A stretch of 64,000 bases of DNA from Planomicrobium okeanokoites (GTDB lineage: Bacteria; Bacillota; Bacilli; Bacillales_A; Planococcaceae), in assembly GCF_003428875.1 (NCBI RefSeq), contig NZ_QQRS01000007.1:1-64000 (forward strand), read 5' to 3'. The notes beneath the pieces are model-generated. The model was not told where the DNA came from and did not search any database. It saw only the letters and a program-made list of their open reading frames with translations. Of this stretch, positions 35,583 through 44,394 are shown one piece after another (within the stretch, counting starts at the first letter, position 1; each line of letters starts with the position of its first letter). The translations under genes and the position numbers were made by a program.

Positions 35583-36158
35583 ATGAAAAAACTGTTGGGT
35601 TTATTACTTGTGGGTATTTTAATCACTGTGCTGGTAGCAGGCATTGTGAAGAAAAATGTCGAGGAGAGGCAGGCGACAGACCGTTTGAATGCAGGCAGTG
35701 TTGTTGAGTTTCTTCCAACAGAGGAAGGCCTGGCTGAAGGGGAGACCGCTCCCGATTTTGAATTGACCACTTTGGAAGGAGAAGCTGTAAGGCTTTCTGA
35801 TTATAAAGGAAAAAAAGTGATATTGAATTTCTGGGCTACCTGGTGTCCGCCATGCCGAGCTGAAATGCCGGATATGCAGGCATATTATGAACAACAGGCA
35901 GATAAGGAAAATGTAGAAATCCTGGCTGTCAATCTGACGACTGCAGATAAAGGCATGGACAAGATCAATGCATTTGTTGATGAGTTCAATTTGACTTTCC
36001 CGATACCGATGGATACAGAGGGTGATATCGGTGAGCTTTATCAGGCGGCGAGCATACCAACTTCTTATATGATTGATACAGAAGGCAAGGTTCAGCAAAA
36101 GATTGTGGGACCGATGAATGAAGAAATGATGGAAGAATTTGTTGCAGATATGGAATAG
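35583..36158 (+). CDS. Membrane-anchored thiol-disulfide oxidoreductase (TlpA/ResA-like)
   Basis: 191 residues from ATG 35583 (TGGAGTG upstream). An N-terminal TM anchor near residues 3-22, then a thioredoxin fold with the active site NFWATWCPPCRAEMPD near 82-97, and IPTSYMID near 158. Faces outside. Likely a thiol reductase for cytochrome c maturation or similar, consistent with nearby cccB, but the partner is inferred. Confidence 0.88.
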   Translation: MKKLLGLLLVGILITVLVAGIVKKNVEERQATDRLNAGSVVEFLPTEEGLAEGETAPDFELTTLEGEAVRLSDYKGKKVILNFWATWCPPCRAEMPDMQAYYEQQADKENVEILAVNLTTADKGMDKINAFVDEFNLTFPIPMDTEGDIGELYQAASIPTSYMIDTEGKVQQKIVGPMNEEMMEEFVADME

Positions 36159-36170
36159 GAGGAAATTAAA

Positions 36171-37277
36171 TTGACAAGCATTGAAACCAAGTCGGTTCAC
36201 ACCGCTCAAATGAAAGAACGGATCATCCAGCCAAAAGTAATGCCGGTTTACCAGACTTCCGCTTTCGCATTTTCGACTCTGGAAGAATTGGAAGGCTATT
36301 ATGAAGGGAATGGAACTTATCTTTATTCGAGAACAGCGAATCCGAATACGGATGCCCTCGGGTCGACTGTCGCCGAACTTGAAGGTGCACCAAAAGGAGT
36401 CGCTGCTTCTTCAGGTACATCAGCCATACTTGCCGGGATTCTGTCGGTTGTCAAAAGCGGAGATCATATTCTCGCTGCGGAGGATGTATATGGCGGAACC
36501 TTCCTTCTATTAAAAGAAGAACTCTCTTTAATGGGAATACAGGTCCATTTTGCGGATTTCGCGGATATAAGCGCGATTGAACAAATTCTCATCGATTATC
36601 CTGAAGTTAAATTGATTTTCAGTGAATCCATCACAAATCCTTTTTTACGAGTTGAAGATATGGAAGTACTTGATCAGTTGAAAAAGCATTATGGGCTTAA
36701 ACTGATGATCGACAATACATTTGCTACTCCATACACATTGACTCCATATAAAGACGGCGCAGACCTTGTTGCCCATAGCGCGACGAAATATCTCGGCGGC
36801 CACAGTGATGTAACAGCTGGTGTATTGGTGGGGAACGCGGAACTTATTGCAATCGCCGAAAAGCGTATTGTCAATATGGGATTGAACCTGAGTCCATTTG
36901 AAGCATGGCTGACAATCCGAGGCATCAAAACATTGGCGCTGCGCATGAAGGCACAAACTGAAAATGCTCAGGCAATAGCAGATTTCCTGAATGAAAAAAC
37001 GAAGGTCTGGTATCCGGGGAAAGGTGCGATCGTCAGCTTTGAAGTACCAGAATCAATCGATGTTCCGGTTTTCTTTTCATCACTGGGCTGGATAAAAATA
37101 GTACCGACGCTTGCGGGAGTTGAAACGACGGTTTCATATCCATACGGTACATCACACCGGGCTCTATCAGATGAAGAAAAAGCTAAAGTCGGCGTCACCC
37201 GCCGAATCGTACGTCTTTCGGCAGGAATAGAAGGTGCAGAAGATATTCTGGAACAGCTGGCTGCTGCATTTAACTAG
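36171..37277 (+). CDS. PLP-dependent trans-sulfuration enzyme (Cys/Met metabolism family)
   Basis: 368 residues from TTG 36171 (AGGAGGAAA upstream). Family motifs: TYLYSRTANPNTDALGSTVAELEG near 44-67, SSGTSAIL near 76, DNTFATPY near 178, and the PLP lysine in SATKYLGGHSD near 200. Members are cystathionine gamma-synthase, beta/gamma-lyase or methionine gamma-lyase; residues here do not settle which. It follows the TlpA-like gene by 12 bp. Confidence 0.88.
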   Translation: MTSIETKSVHTAQMKERIIQPKVMPVYQTSAFAFSTLEELEGYYEGNGTYLYSRTANPNTDALGSTVAELEGAPKGVAASSGTSAILAGILSVVKSGDHILAAEDVYGGTFLLLKEELSLMGIQVHFADFADISAIEQILIDYPEVKLIFSESITNPFLRVEDMEVLDQLKKHYGLKLMIDNTFATPYTLTPYKDGADLVAHSATKYLGGHSDVTAGVLVGNAELIAIAEKRIVNMGLNLSPFEAWLTIRGIKTLALRMKAQTENAQAIADFLNEKTKVWYPGKGAIVSFEVPESIDVPVFFSSLGWIKIVPTLAGVETTVSYPYGTSHRALSDEEKAKVGVTRRIVRLSAGIEGAEDILEQLAAAFN

Positions 37278-37301
37278 AGGCAATTTTCACGTTGTATCAG
37301 C

Positions 37302-37400
37302 ACCCCTGCGGCTCCAACGTTTCGTCGGCTTTGCCGCAAAGCGCCGGCCAGAAAACCTTTGGCCGCTCTTGGCTCAAAAAGGAGTACAGGTTGCAGGGGT
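37302..37400 (+). other. Structured intergenic element enclosed by an 8-bp stem
   Basis: ACCCCTGC (37302-37309) and GCAGGGGT (37393-37400) enclose smaller hairpins (CGGC-TTT-GCCG; CGGCC...GGCCG). No T-run follows directly. It may be a terminator, an untranslated-region structure or a dispersed repeat; I recognise no RNA family. Confidence 0.45.
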
Positions 37401-37455
37401 TCTTTGGTACAATGGAAGTTAACGTCAATAGCCGGTGAATGGATGGTGAACAAGG

Positions 37456-38610
37456 ATGGTCATGGAAGCTTTATTGGATATCGGCAGATTTTTTGTCAAT
37501 CCACTTTTATACATAGCACTGCTTGCAGCAATTTTACTTGGTTATTTCAGGGTCAAAAAAGAGAGGAAGCTGTTCCGTACCCGAATTGTTTGGGGTTGGA
37601 AGGAATTTGGCCATTTGATGAAAGACGGGATTCTATACGCCCTTATATTTTCAGTCCTGTTCTCGGTAATCGGGCTGACAGTTTCTTTAGAATGGCTCGT
37701 CGCTCTAAGTTTAGTCAGTGCCGCAGTCGTGATTTCGGGAATTTACTATCTGGCTTCATTTGTCTATCTGGCACTTGGCGCAATTGGCCTCGGCTGGCTG
37801 CTCGCCAAGTACGGATGGACAATTCCATTTGGGGTGTTCGATTTCAGCGGCTACGCGGTGGCATGGAATTGGCTGCTGCCAGTAGCTCTGATAACTGGAG
37901 CAATGGTTTTCCTGGAGGGACGGCTTGTGGTGCGTCGGGGCGAGGAAGCTTCTTCACCAAGGCTCCAGAAAACGTCGCGCGGAGGGACAGCTGTCTTCTA
38001 TAAAGCAAAGCGTTTATGGTTGATCCCTTTGCTTTTGGTAGTGCCGGGTGATCTATTGGAAGCCTATCTGCCATATTGGCCGCAATTTACAATTGGCAGC
38101 ACCGGTTTTTCGTTTATTTTATTCCCTGCTGTAATCGGTTTTCAAGGCAAAGCGCGCAGAACATTGCCGGCATATCTGTACCCTCAGCTCGGCACCCGGA
38201 TCTGGATGCTCGGATTGTTGATCATGATTCTGGCGTTGTTTTCCTATCTCTGGCAGCCGATGGCGCTTGCCGCATTGCTCGCGGGTGCAATTGGGCGCAT
38301 GGTTCTTTCGATCATCGCCTTAATCAATGAAAATAAAGGAAACCACGCAGTCGCTCCGCAAACAACTGGAGTGATGATTGTAGATGTTCTCGCAGATTCG
38401 CCAGCAGAAAAAATGGGGCTGGTCCGCGGAGAAATAATCCGTAAAGTAAACGGCCTGACGGTTACGAACGAAGCGGAGCTTTATGAAGCAATCCAGGTCA
38501 ACGCCGCTCATTGCCGACTGGAAGTACTGGACCACAATAAAGAAATGCGCCTCAGGCAGCATGTCATTTTCAGGCATGACCATTACCGCCTCGGTTTGAT
38601 TGTAGTCTGA
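37456..38610 (+). CDS. minJ: MinJ-like polytopic PDZ protein (division-site placement)
   Basis: 384 residues (ATG 37456; ATG 37462 is an alternative with AAGG at better spacing). N-terminal ~275 residues contain about six to eight TM segments, starting NPLLYIALLAAILLGYFRVKKERK. The C-terminal ~90 residues form a PDZ domain (GVMIVDVLADSPAEKMGLVRGEIIRKVNG). Architecture and position next to csbA match B. subtilis MinJ (YvjD), which bridges DivIVA to MinD. Confidence 0.85.
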   Translation: MVMEALLDIGRFFVNPLLYIALLAAILLGYFRVKKERKLFRTRIVWGWKEFGHLMKDGILYALIFSVLFSVIGLTVSLEWLVALSLVSAAVVISGIYYLASFVYLALGAIGLGWLLAKYGWTIPFGVFDFSGYAVAWNWLLPVALITGAMVFLEGRLVVRRGEEASSPRLQKTSRGGTAVFYKAKRLWLIPLLLVVPGDLLEAYLPYWPQFTIGSTGFSFILFPAVIGFQGKARRTLPAYLYPQLGTRIWMLGLLIMILALFSYLWQPMALAALLAGAIGRMVLSIIALINENKGNHAVAPQTTGVMIVDVLADSPAEKMGLVRGEIIRKVNGLTVTNEAELYEAIQVNAAHCRLEVLDHNKEMRLRQHVIFRHDHYRLGLIVV

Positions 38611-38628
38611 TACGGAGGAGATGATTCC

Positions 38629-38886
38629 ATGGATTCAATGATCACTAAATTTTTTCTATCTTTGCTGATTCCAGGTCTTCTCGTTATCCTGTTCACCCGC
38701 GTGACTTTCAACCACATTGTGGGCCTGGTCCTGACCGTAGCGCTTATCGCGGCCGCTGTCTATGCCGGCTATACAAATACATGGTTTCTCTATGCCGTAA
38801 ACGCCGCTTCGCTCACCGCCGGATTCTGGTATGCCACAAATATGTACAAACGCAGCAAAAAAGCCGACATTCATGAAGATGAATGA
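38629..38886 (+). CDS. csbA: CsbA-like general stress membrane protein
   Basis: 85 residues, three TM segments, with the CsbA hallmark VILFTRVTFNHIVGLVLT near residues 19-36. RBS GGAGGAG eight bases before ATG. Follows minJ by 18 bp. In B. subtilis uvrBA lies next; here azlCD replaces it. Confidence 0.9.
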   Translation: MDSMITKFFLSLLIPGLLVILFTRVTFNHIVGLVLTVALIAAAVYAGYTNTWFLYAVNAASLTAGFWYATNMYKRSKKADIHEDE

Positions 38887-38899
38887 CGGCTTTTCTATT

Positions 38900-39205
38900 T
38901 CAAATAAATAAACTGTAGACAGCCAGAACAGCGATTGACCCCAGAACAACAACCATGACGTTGGCTCCAAGCAATGCGATGCCAAACGCAGCGGCGGCTC
39001 CAATGACACCAAACCAGATGTTGTCCTGTATGAAAAAGATCGCCGGAAAAATCAGCGCTCCAAGAACAGCGAAAGGAATATTCCGTAATATATTTTGAAG
39101 AGAAGGCGGCAACTCACGCCCTTCCAGAAAAGTGAGCGGAATGGCCCGGGGAATATATGTAACGACGGCCATGCCGAGAATGGTCCACCAAATCCATGAT
39201 CCCAT
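38900..39205 (-). CDS. azlD: AzlD-family branched-chain amino acid export subunit
   Basis: 101 residues from ATG 39205-39203 (AAAGGAGG upstream). A small hydrophobic protein with about three to four TM segments and the family motif TYIPRAIPLTFLEGRELPP near residue 16. Pairs with AzlC. The start overlaps the azlC stop by one base. Confidence 0.9.
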   Translation of the reverse strand: MGSWIWWTILGMAVVTYIPRAIPLTFLEGRELPPSLQNILRNIPFAVLGALIFPAIFFIQDNIWFGVIGAAAAFGIALLGANVMVVVLGSIAVLAVYSLFI

Positions 39206-39897
39206 TACGAACGACCTCCTTTCGAAGCTATCAATTCGATGATGACGGCGGAAGCTAGAGTGGAGACCAGAATTGCCCAACCTGTAGACAGCCAGCCGGT
39301 AAAAAAGAAGAGCGAATTCAATGCAGCCGCAATGGCAGCGAGACTCACAACTTTACGATTGCCGCGCATGGATGGCACGAGCAGTCCAACGAACATGGCG
39401 TACAGCGCAATGGACATGGCAGCCTGCAGAAACTCCGGAAGATTAGCGCCGATCAGGTGGCCGAGCGCGGTAAAGACGATCCAGCTGCCGTATGAAACAG
39501 CGATGACCCCGGCGGCAAATGAAGTCCTGAGATTATCTTCTTTCTGGATTGCCAGAACAGAAAAAGATTCATCCGTAATACCGAATGCGTATAGCGCCTT
39601 CTTCCATCTTGCATCCGGCTGCATCTTTTCATTGAGCGAAGCCGTCATTAGAAAGTGGCGGATATTCACGATGAATGTGTTTAGTATGATCACTGCAGGT
39701 GCAACTCCCGCTGTGATCAAAGACAAAGATATGTATTGGGCTGCACCAACGAAGACAAATATGCTCATGGCTGTCGCTTCCAAAAGCGAAAGGCCCGTAG
39801 TCTTGGCTAAAAGACCGAATGTCAATGCCACCGGAAAATAGCCGATTGCGATACTGACACCAGCTTTCAACCCCGCAGAAAATCCGCGATGTTCCAT
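39205..39897 (-). CDS. azlC: AzlC-family branched-chain amino acid exporter
   Basis: 230 residues, polytopic. Motifs: GYFPVALTFGLLAKTTGLSLLEA near 19-41, VGAAQYISLSLI near 50, and NIRHFLMTASL near 77, characteristic of AzlC. Exports branched-chain amino acids or analogs together with AzlD. RBS AAGGAGAG precedes ATG. Confidence 0.93.
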   Translation of the reverse strand: MEHRGFSAGLKAGVSIAIGYFPVALTFGLLAKTTGLSLLEATAMSIFVFVGAAQYISLSLITAGVAPAVIILNTFIVNIRHFLMTASLNEKMQPDARWKKALYAFGITDESFSVLAIQKEDNLRTSFAAGVIAVSYGSWIVFTALGHLIGANLPEFLQAAMSIALYAMFVGLLVPSMRGNRKVVSLAAIAAALNSLFFFTGWLSTGWAILVSTLASAVIIELIASKGGRS

Positions 39898-39978
39898 CTT
39901 CTTCTCTCCTTATCCAAAAGTATTTCTCTTTTCCAAACAAGGGCAAAGAGTGTAAAGTAGTTATAATAGCATATCACA

Positions 39979-40152
39979 AGAAAAGCGGAAGCGAAGAGCC
40001 GGACCGAAATTTTTCGGACCGCTCTTTGCGACGAAGCAGCGCAGCGATGCAGGAGCAGCATTCATGACCACTAAATTATGCAGCGCTTTTGCCATAACTG
40101 CTAAGGCCGAAGCGACCCGAAGAGCTGGGCGCTGGAGTCCGGTCACAAGAAA
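39979..40152 (+). repeat. Dispersed repeat, copy B (diverged)
   Basis: The ends AAGAAAAGCGG... and GACCCGAAGAGCTGGGCGCTGGAGTC resemble copies A and C. The interior differs and carries its own hairpin GGTCCG...CGGACC (GGACCGAAATTTTTCGGACC). It is followed by a small terminator-like hairpin AAAAGCGGATTC-T-GAATCCGCTTTT (40149-40174). Confidence 0.6.
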
Positions 40153-40205
40153 AGCGGATTCTGAATCCGCTTTTGAAAAATTTTGTAAGCAGAAGGAATG
40201 AGCCT

Positions 40206-40835
40206 ATGTCGGAATTCTTTTCACAGGAAAATATCACAGCATTATATGAATCCTATCGCTCAATCGGTCCGTTCATCGGATTTTTGCTTCCTTTCATCGA
40301 AGCATTTCTACCGTTTCTTCCGCTTTTTGTATTTGTTTTCGCTAATGCCGGAGCGTATGGCCTGCTTTTCGGCTTTTTAATATCCTTAGCCGGTTCTGTA
40401 GCGGGATCGTACAGCGTATTTTTAATTATCCGCAAGTATGGGCGAGCCAAGTTTTTAAACTTTATGACTAAGCACCAGAAAGTTGAAAGGTTGATTCATT
40501 GGGTGGAACGCAATGGTTTTGGCCCTTTGTTCCTGCTGCTGTGTTTTCCATTCACACCATCGGCGCTCGTGAACCTGGTGGCCGGGTTATCCAATATCAG
40601 CAAGCATTATTATTTATTGACTCTGATTGCGGGCAAGACGGTAATGGTTTTCATGATTACATATGTCGGATATGATATCCGCGCGCTGTTCAATAATCCA
40701 GTCAGGACAATTATCGTGATCATTGTCATCATCCTGCTTTATATAGTAGGAAAAATAATTGAAAAAAGGCTGAATAAGAAAGTTGAAGAGGATTTTCGCC
40801 AAGCGGCGAATAAAGACCGTTCGAAAGAAGACTAG
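40206..40835 (+). CDS. TVP38/TMEM64 (DedA-like) membrane protein
   Basis: 209 residues from ATG 40206 (AGAAGGAA upstream). Five to six TM segments with family motifs FIEAFLPFLPLFVFVFANA near residue 24 and FTPSALVNLVAGLSNIS near 118; the C-terminus is highly charged. Similar to YhjE of Bacillus, which also sits near addBA. Members are implicated in lipid scrambling and membrane homeostasis; specific role unknown. Confidence 0.88.
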   Translation: MSEFFSQENITALYESYRSIGPFIGFLLPFIEAFLPFLPLFVFVFANAGAYGLLFGFLISLAGSVAGSYSVFLIIRKYGRAKFLNFMTKHQKVERLIHWVERNGFGPLFLLLCFPFTPSALVNLVAGLSNISKHYYLLTLIAGKTVMVFMITYVGYDIRALFNNPVRTIIVIIVIILLYIVGKIIEKRLNKKVEEDFRQAANKDRSKED

Positions 40836-40917
40836 TCCATAACGGCCGTGAAACTGGCTGATAAGCGCTGGTTATTGTAAAATAAGAACAAACGTTCTTA
40901 GAAGGAAGGGTGTTCAG

Positions 40918-43900
40918 ATGTCATTAAGAATAATCTATGGACGTGCCGGTTCCGGAAAAACCTCTTATATACTGGATGAAATAGTGGAAACCCTACAAAG
41001 GAGTGCGGACGGAGATCCGATTTTTTTCATTGTTCCCGATCAGATGTCCTTTTCAACCGAGTATCGCCTGTCATCTGCTGATGGCATGAAAGGGATGATC
41101 CGCGCGCAGGCAGTGACTTTCAAGCGCCTTGCCTGGCGGGTGCTTCAGGAAGCTGGGGGGATCAGCCGAAAAGAAGTGGACAGCTTCGGTTATCGTATGC
41201 TGATCCGCAGCCTGCTCGAAGAACATCGTGATGAATTCCAATTGTTCCGCCGCGCTGCTGGAAAACGGGGTTTCACTGACCAAATTGAGCAGCTGATCAA
41301 AGAATTTTCAAGGTACTGTGTCGATTGCGGTGAATTGACGGAAATCCGCTCTACTTTGGCAGAAGCAGGTGCGCCGAGGACTTTACTGGATAAGGCTTCG
41401 GATCTTGAACTGATCCTGGCGGAAATAGAGAACCGATTGGGTACGGTTTTCGTTGACTCAGAAGGGCACCTGACATTATTGTCCGAAAAGATCCGTTTCT
41501 CTGAGCAGGTGAAGCGGTCTGATATCTATATTGACGGCTTCGTCACATTTACTGCGCGTGAATATGAAATCATCTTTGAGTTGATGAGACATGCCAAATC
41601 AGTGACGATTGCGCTGCCGATGGACGGAGCGGCAAATGCCAATGACGAACAGGCATTGTTTTTCCAATCCGCAAATACGGCACGCAGATTGGTCGATCAG
41701 GCAAAAAAAGAGGGCATTCAAGTAGAGAATGCGGTGCATCTGCCTTCGCCTCAGCGATTCACCAACTTGGAATTGGCGCACCTTGAACGACATTTTGATG
41801 ATTATCCGCTTCAGAAATTGAAAACAGAAGGACATGTCAATCTGATCGAAGCCGCCAACAGGAGAGCTGAAGTGCATGCGATGGCACGCTCGATAAGGGA
41901 ACAGGTCAGAGGAGGCATGCGGTATAAAGATATCGCTGTTCTGTACCGGCAGCCTGAGGTTTACGATGAATTGATAAATACCATTTTCCCTCAATACGAA
42001 TTGCCTTATTTTATCAGCCAAAAAAAATCCATGCTTCACCATCCGTTGATTGAATTCTGTCGTTCAGTACTTGAAGCTGTGCAATCGAATTATTCCTATG
42101 AGCCGGTTTTTCGCGCAATCAAAACCGATCTTTTCTTTCCTCAGGGAAGTGTGGGGAAATGGCGGGAGCGCAGCGACGTCCTAGAGAATTTTGTTATTGC
42201 CAATGGAATATATGGAGAACGCTGGTTTGATGAAAAGCGCTGGTTCTATAAAAAATACCGGGGACTGGAATTTCATACCGGAGTCCAGACCGATGAAGAA
42301 TTGGCGCTTCAGATGGAACTTCACGCGGTAAGGGATTTGGTCCGTGAGCCGCTTTCTGTGCTGAAAGAACAATTGGAAAGTTGTTCAACCGGAAGGGAAA
42401 TAGCGGAAGCCCTCTTTGTGTTTGTAGAAGACATGGACGTCTATGATAAAATCCTCGACTTGAAAGAGCGGGAAGAGTCAGAGCACAAATTATTGGCCGC
42501 GGCTGAACATGAACAGGCATGGAAACAATGGATCGGAGTTCTGGATCAGTTCGTGCTGATGTTCGGTGACAAAGAACTTGAGCTCGGATCTGCTGTAAGG
42601 ATCCTTGATGAAGGGTTTGAGACACTGGAGTTTTCACGGATTCCGCCTTCACTGGATGAAATTACAGTTTCAACGATTGATTTGGCGAGACTGATGGATA
42701 TCAAGTCGGTTTTTGTCATTGGCGTGAACGATGGTGTTTTACCGAAACGTATCGAACAGGAAGGTTTGCTGACAGACGCTGACCGCGAGTGGTTTGCGAA
42801 AATCGGTTTTGAACTCGCACCCAGCACTAAAACAAGGCTATTGGATGAGACATTCATGGCTTACCGCGCCTTCACATCGGCTTCTGACTTTTTGACGGTT
42901 TCATACCCGATTGCTGATGAAGAAGGGAAAGCGCTTTTGCCTTCAATGTATATCCAGAAGTTCATTGATATGCTTGGCGTGGAACTGACACCTGCAGTAG
43001 CGGATCCGGAGGAACTTAAGCAAGCTGATCATTTAAGCTATATTTCGCATCCCCGAGCCACATTGGCGTATTTGTCTTCACAGATTCGAAGCGGTTCCCT
43101 GACGCCTGAATGGCAGGCAGTGCTTTCTTATTATAAGGAAGATCCGTTCTGGTCATCAGTGGTTGAGCGGATTATGGAACCGGCGAAACCGAATATAGCC
43201 GATCAGCTTCGGGAGGAAATTGCTGAACCATTATATGGTACGCCTATTTCTTCAAGCGTATCGCGTGTAGAAACTTTTTATGGCTGTCCGTATGCGCATT
43301 TTGCCGCGTATGGTCTGCGCCTCGAAGAGCGGAGCCAATATAAATTGGCGCCGCCAGCAATGGGGGATCTGTTCCATGCGGCCATCAAATGGATTTCGGA
43401 TGAAGTCAACAGGCTTGACGTTTCCTGGTCTTCATTAAGCAATAAAGACTGCCGTGAATTGGCGAAACAGGCGATGGATCAATTATCGCCATATTTCGTC
43501 AACCATATTCTGATCAGTTCACACCGTTATCGGTACATTCAGCATAAGCTGGAGGCGATTATCCGCCAGACAGCTTTCATGTTGAGTAAGCATGCGAAAG
43601 TCACCGGCTTTACGCCAGTGGCATTAGAGGTCGGATTTGGTACGAAAGAGACGATTCCGCCATTGGATATTCCGCTGAGAAGAGGAAGGAAAATGAACAT
43701 CCGCGGAAGAATCGACCGCATCGATTCGACGGATATTAACGGTAAACCGTATATCCGTGTAGTCGATTATAAATCATCCAAACATGGACTGGATCTTGGT
43801 GAAGTTTATCACGGCATCGCTTTGCAGACATTTACTTATCTGGATGTTGCTTTGACACATTCCGACCGCTGGTTGGGTGAGCAGGCAGAACCGGCGGGAG

Positions 43901-44394
43901 TGCTGTATTTCCACATGCACAATCCGATGCTGAAATCGACGAAGCTGATGACGGCTGAAGAAGTGGAAGAAGAAATGGCGAGGTCGTTCAAAATGAATGG
44001 GCTGGTCGTTGAAGATGAAGAAGTGATCAAAGCGATGGACAATGAAATCGATGGCTATTCGAACATCATTCCGGTGCGGATGAATAAAAACGGCAGCATT
44101 TCAAAATCCCAGTCGCGGACAGTAAGTAAAGATGATATGGAAGTCATCCGCCGATTCGTGCGGAGCAAACACCAGGATGCGGGCAACGGAATATTGGACG
44201 GCGTCACTTCCATTACACCATATAAGGTGAAAGATGATACGCCATGCCAATTCTGTTCTTACCGGTCGATTTGCCAATTTGACCCATCAGATCCGGAACA
44301 GACATACCGCAAACTGCCGTCTTTATCATCCGATAAGGCTGTTGAATTGATTCGAAAGGAGACTGGCGACCATGATTCCGACAAAACCGAATGA
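40918..44394 (+). CDS. addB: ATP-dependent helicase/nuclease subunit B
   Basis: 1158 residues. Walker A GRAGSGKT at 8-15; an inactivated helicase-like core; C-terminal RecB-like nuclease motif VVDYKSSKHG. Four Cys of the [4Fe-4S] clamp: Cys790 (FYGCPYAHF) and Cys1110, Cys1113, Cys1119 (CQFCSYRSIC). With AddA it resects double-strand breaks and recognises Chi. AddA starts inside its 3-prime end. Confidence 0.97.
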   Translation: MSLRIIYGRAGSGKTSYILDEIVETLQRSADGDPIFFIVPDQMSFSTEYRLSSADGMKGMIRAQAVTFKRLAWRVLQEAGGISRKEVDSFGYRMLIRSLLEEHRDEFQLFRRAAGKRGFTDQIEQLIKEFSRYCVDCGELTEIRSTLAEAGAPRTLLDKASDLELILAEIENRLGTVFVDSEGHLTLLSEKIRFSEQVKRSDIYIDGFVTFTAREYEIIFELMRHAKSVTIALPMDGAANANDEQALFFQSANTARRLVDQAKKEGIQVENAVHLPSPQRFTNLELAHLERHFDDYPLQKLKTEGHVNLIEAANRRAEVHAMARSIREQVRGGMRYKDIAVLYRQPEVYDELINTIFPQYELPYFISQKKSMLHHPLIEFCRSVLEAVQSNYSYEPVFRAIKTDLFFPQGSVGKWRERSDVLENFVIANGIYGERWFDEKRWFYKKYRGLEFHTGVQTDEELALQMELHAVRDLVREPLSVLKEQLESCSTGREIAEALFVFVEDMDVYDKILDLKEREESEHKLLAAAEHEQAWKQWIGVLDQFVLMFGDKELELGSAVRILDEGFETLEFSRIPPSLDEITVSTIDLARLMDIKSVFVIGVNDGVLPKRIEQEGLLTDADREWFAKIGFELAPSTKTRLLDETFMAYRAFTSASDFLTVSYPIADEEGKALLPSMYIQKFIDMLGVELTPAVADPEELKQADHLSYISHPRATLAYLSSQIRSGSLTPEWQAVLSYYKEDPFWSSVVERIMEPAKPNIADQLREEIAEPLYGTPISSSVSRVETFYGCPYAHFAAYGLRLEERSQYKLAPPAMGDLFHAAIKWISDEVNRLDVSWSSLSNKDCRELAKQAMDQLSPYFVNHILISSHRYRYIQHKLEAIIRQTAFMLSKHAKVTGFTPVALEVGFGTKETIPPLDIPLRRGRKMNIRGRIDRIDSTDINGKPYIRVVDYKSSKHGLDLGEVYHGIALQTFTYLDVALTHSDRWLGEQAEPAGVLYFHMHNPMLKSTKLMTAEEVEEEMARSFKMNGLVVEDEEVIKAMDNEIDGYSNIIPVRMNKNGSISKSQSRTVSKDDMEVIRRFVRSKHQDAGNGILDGVTSITPYKVKDDTPCQFCSYRSICQFDPSDPEQTYRKLPSLSSDKAVELIRKETGDHDSDKTE

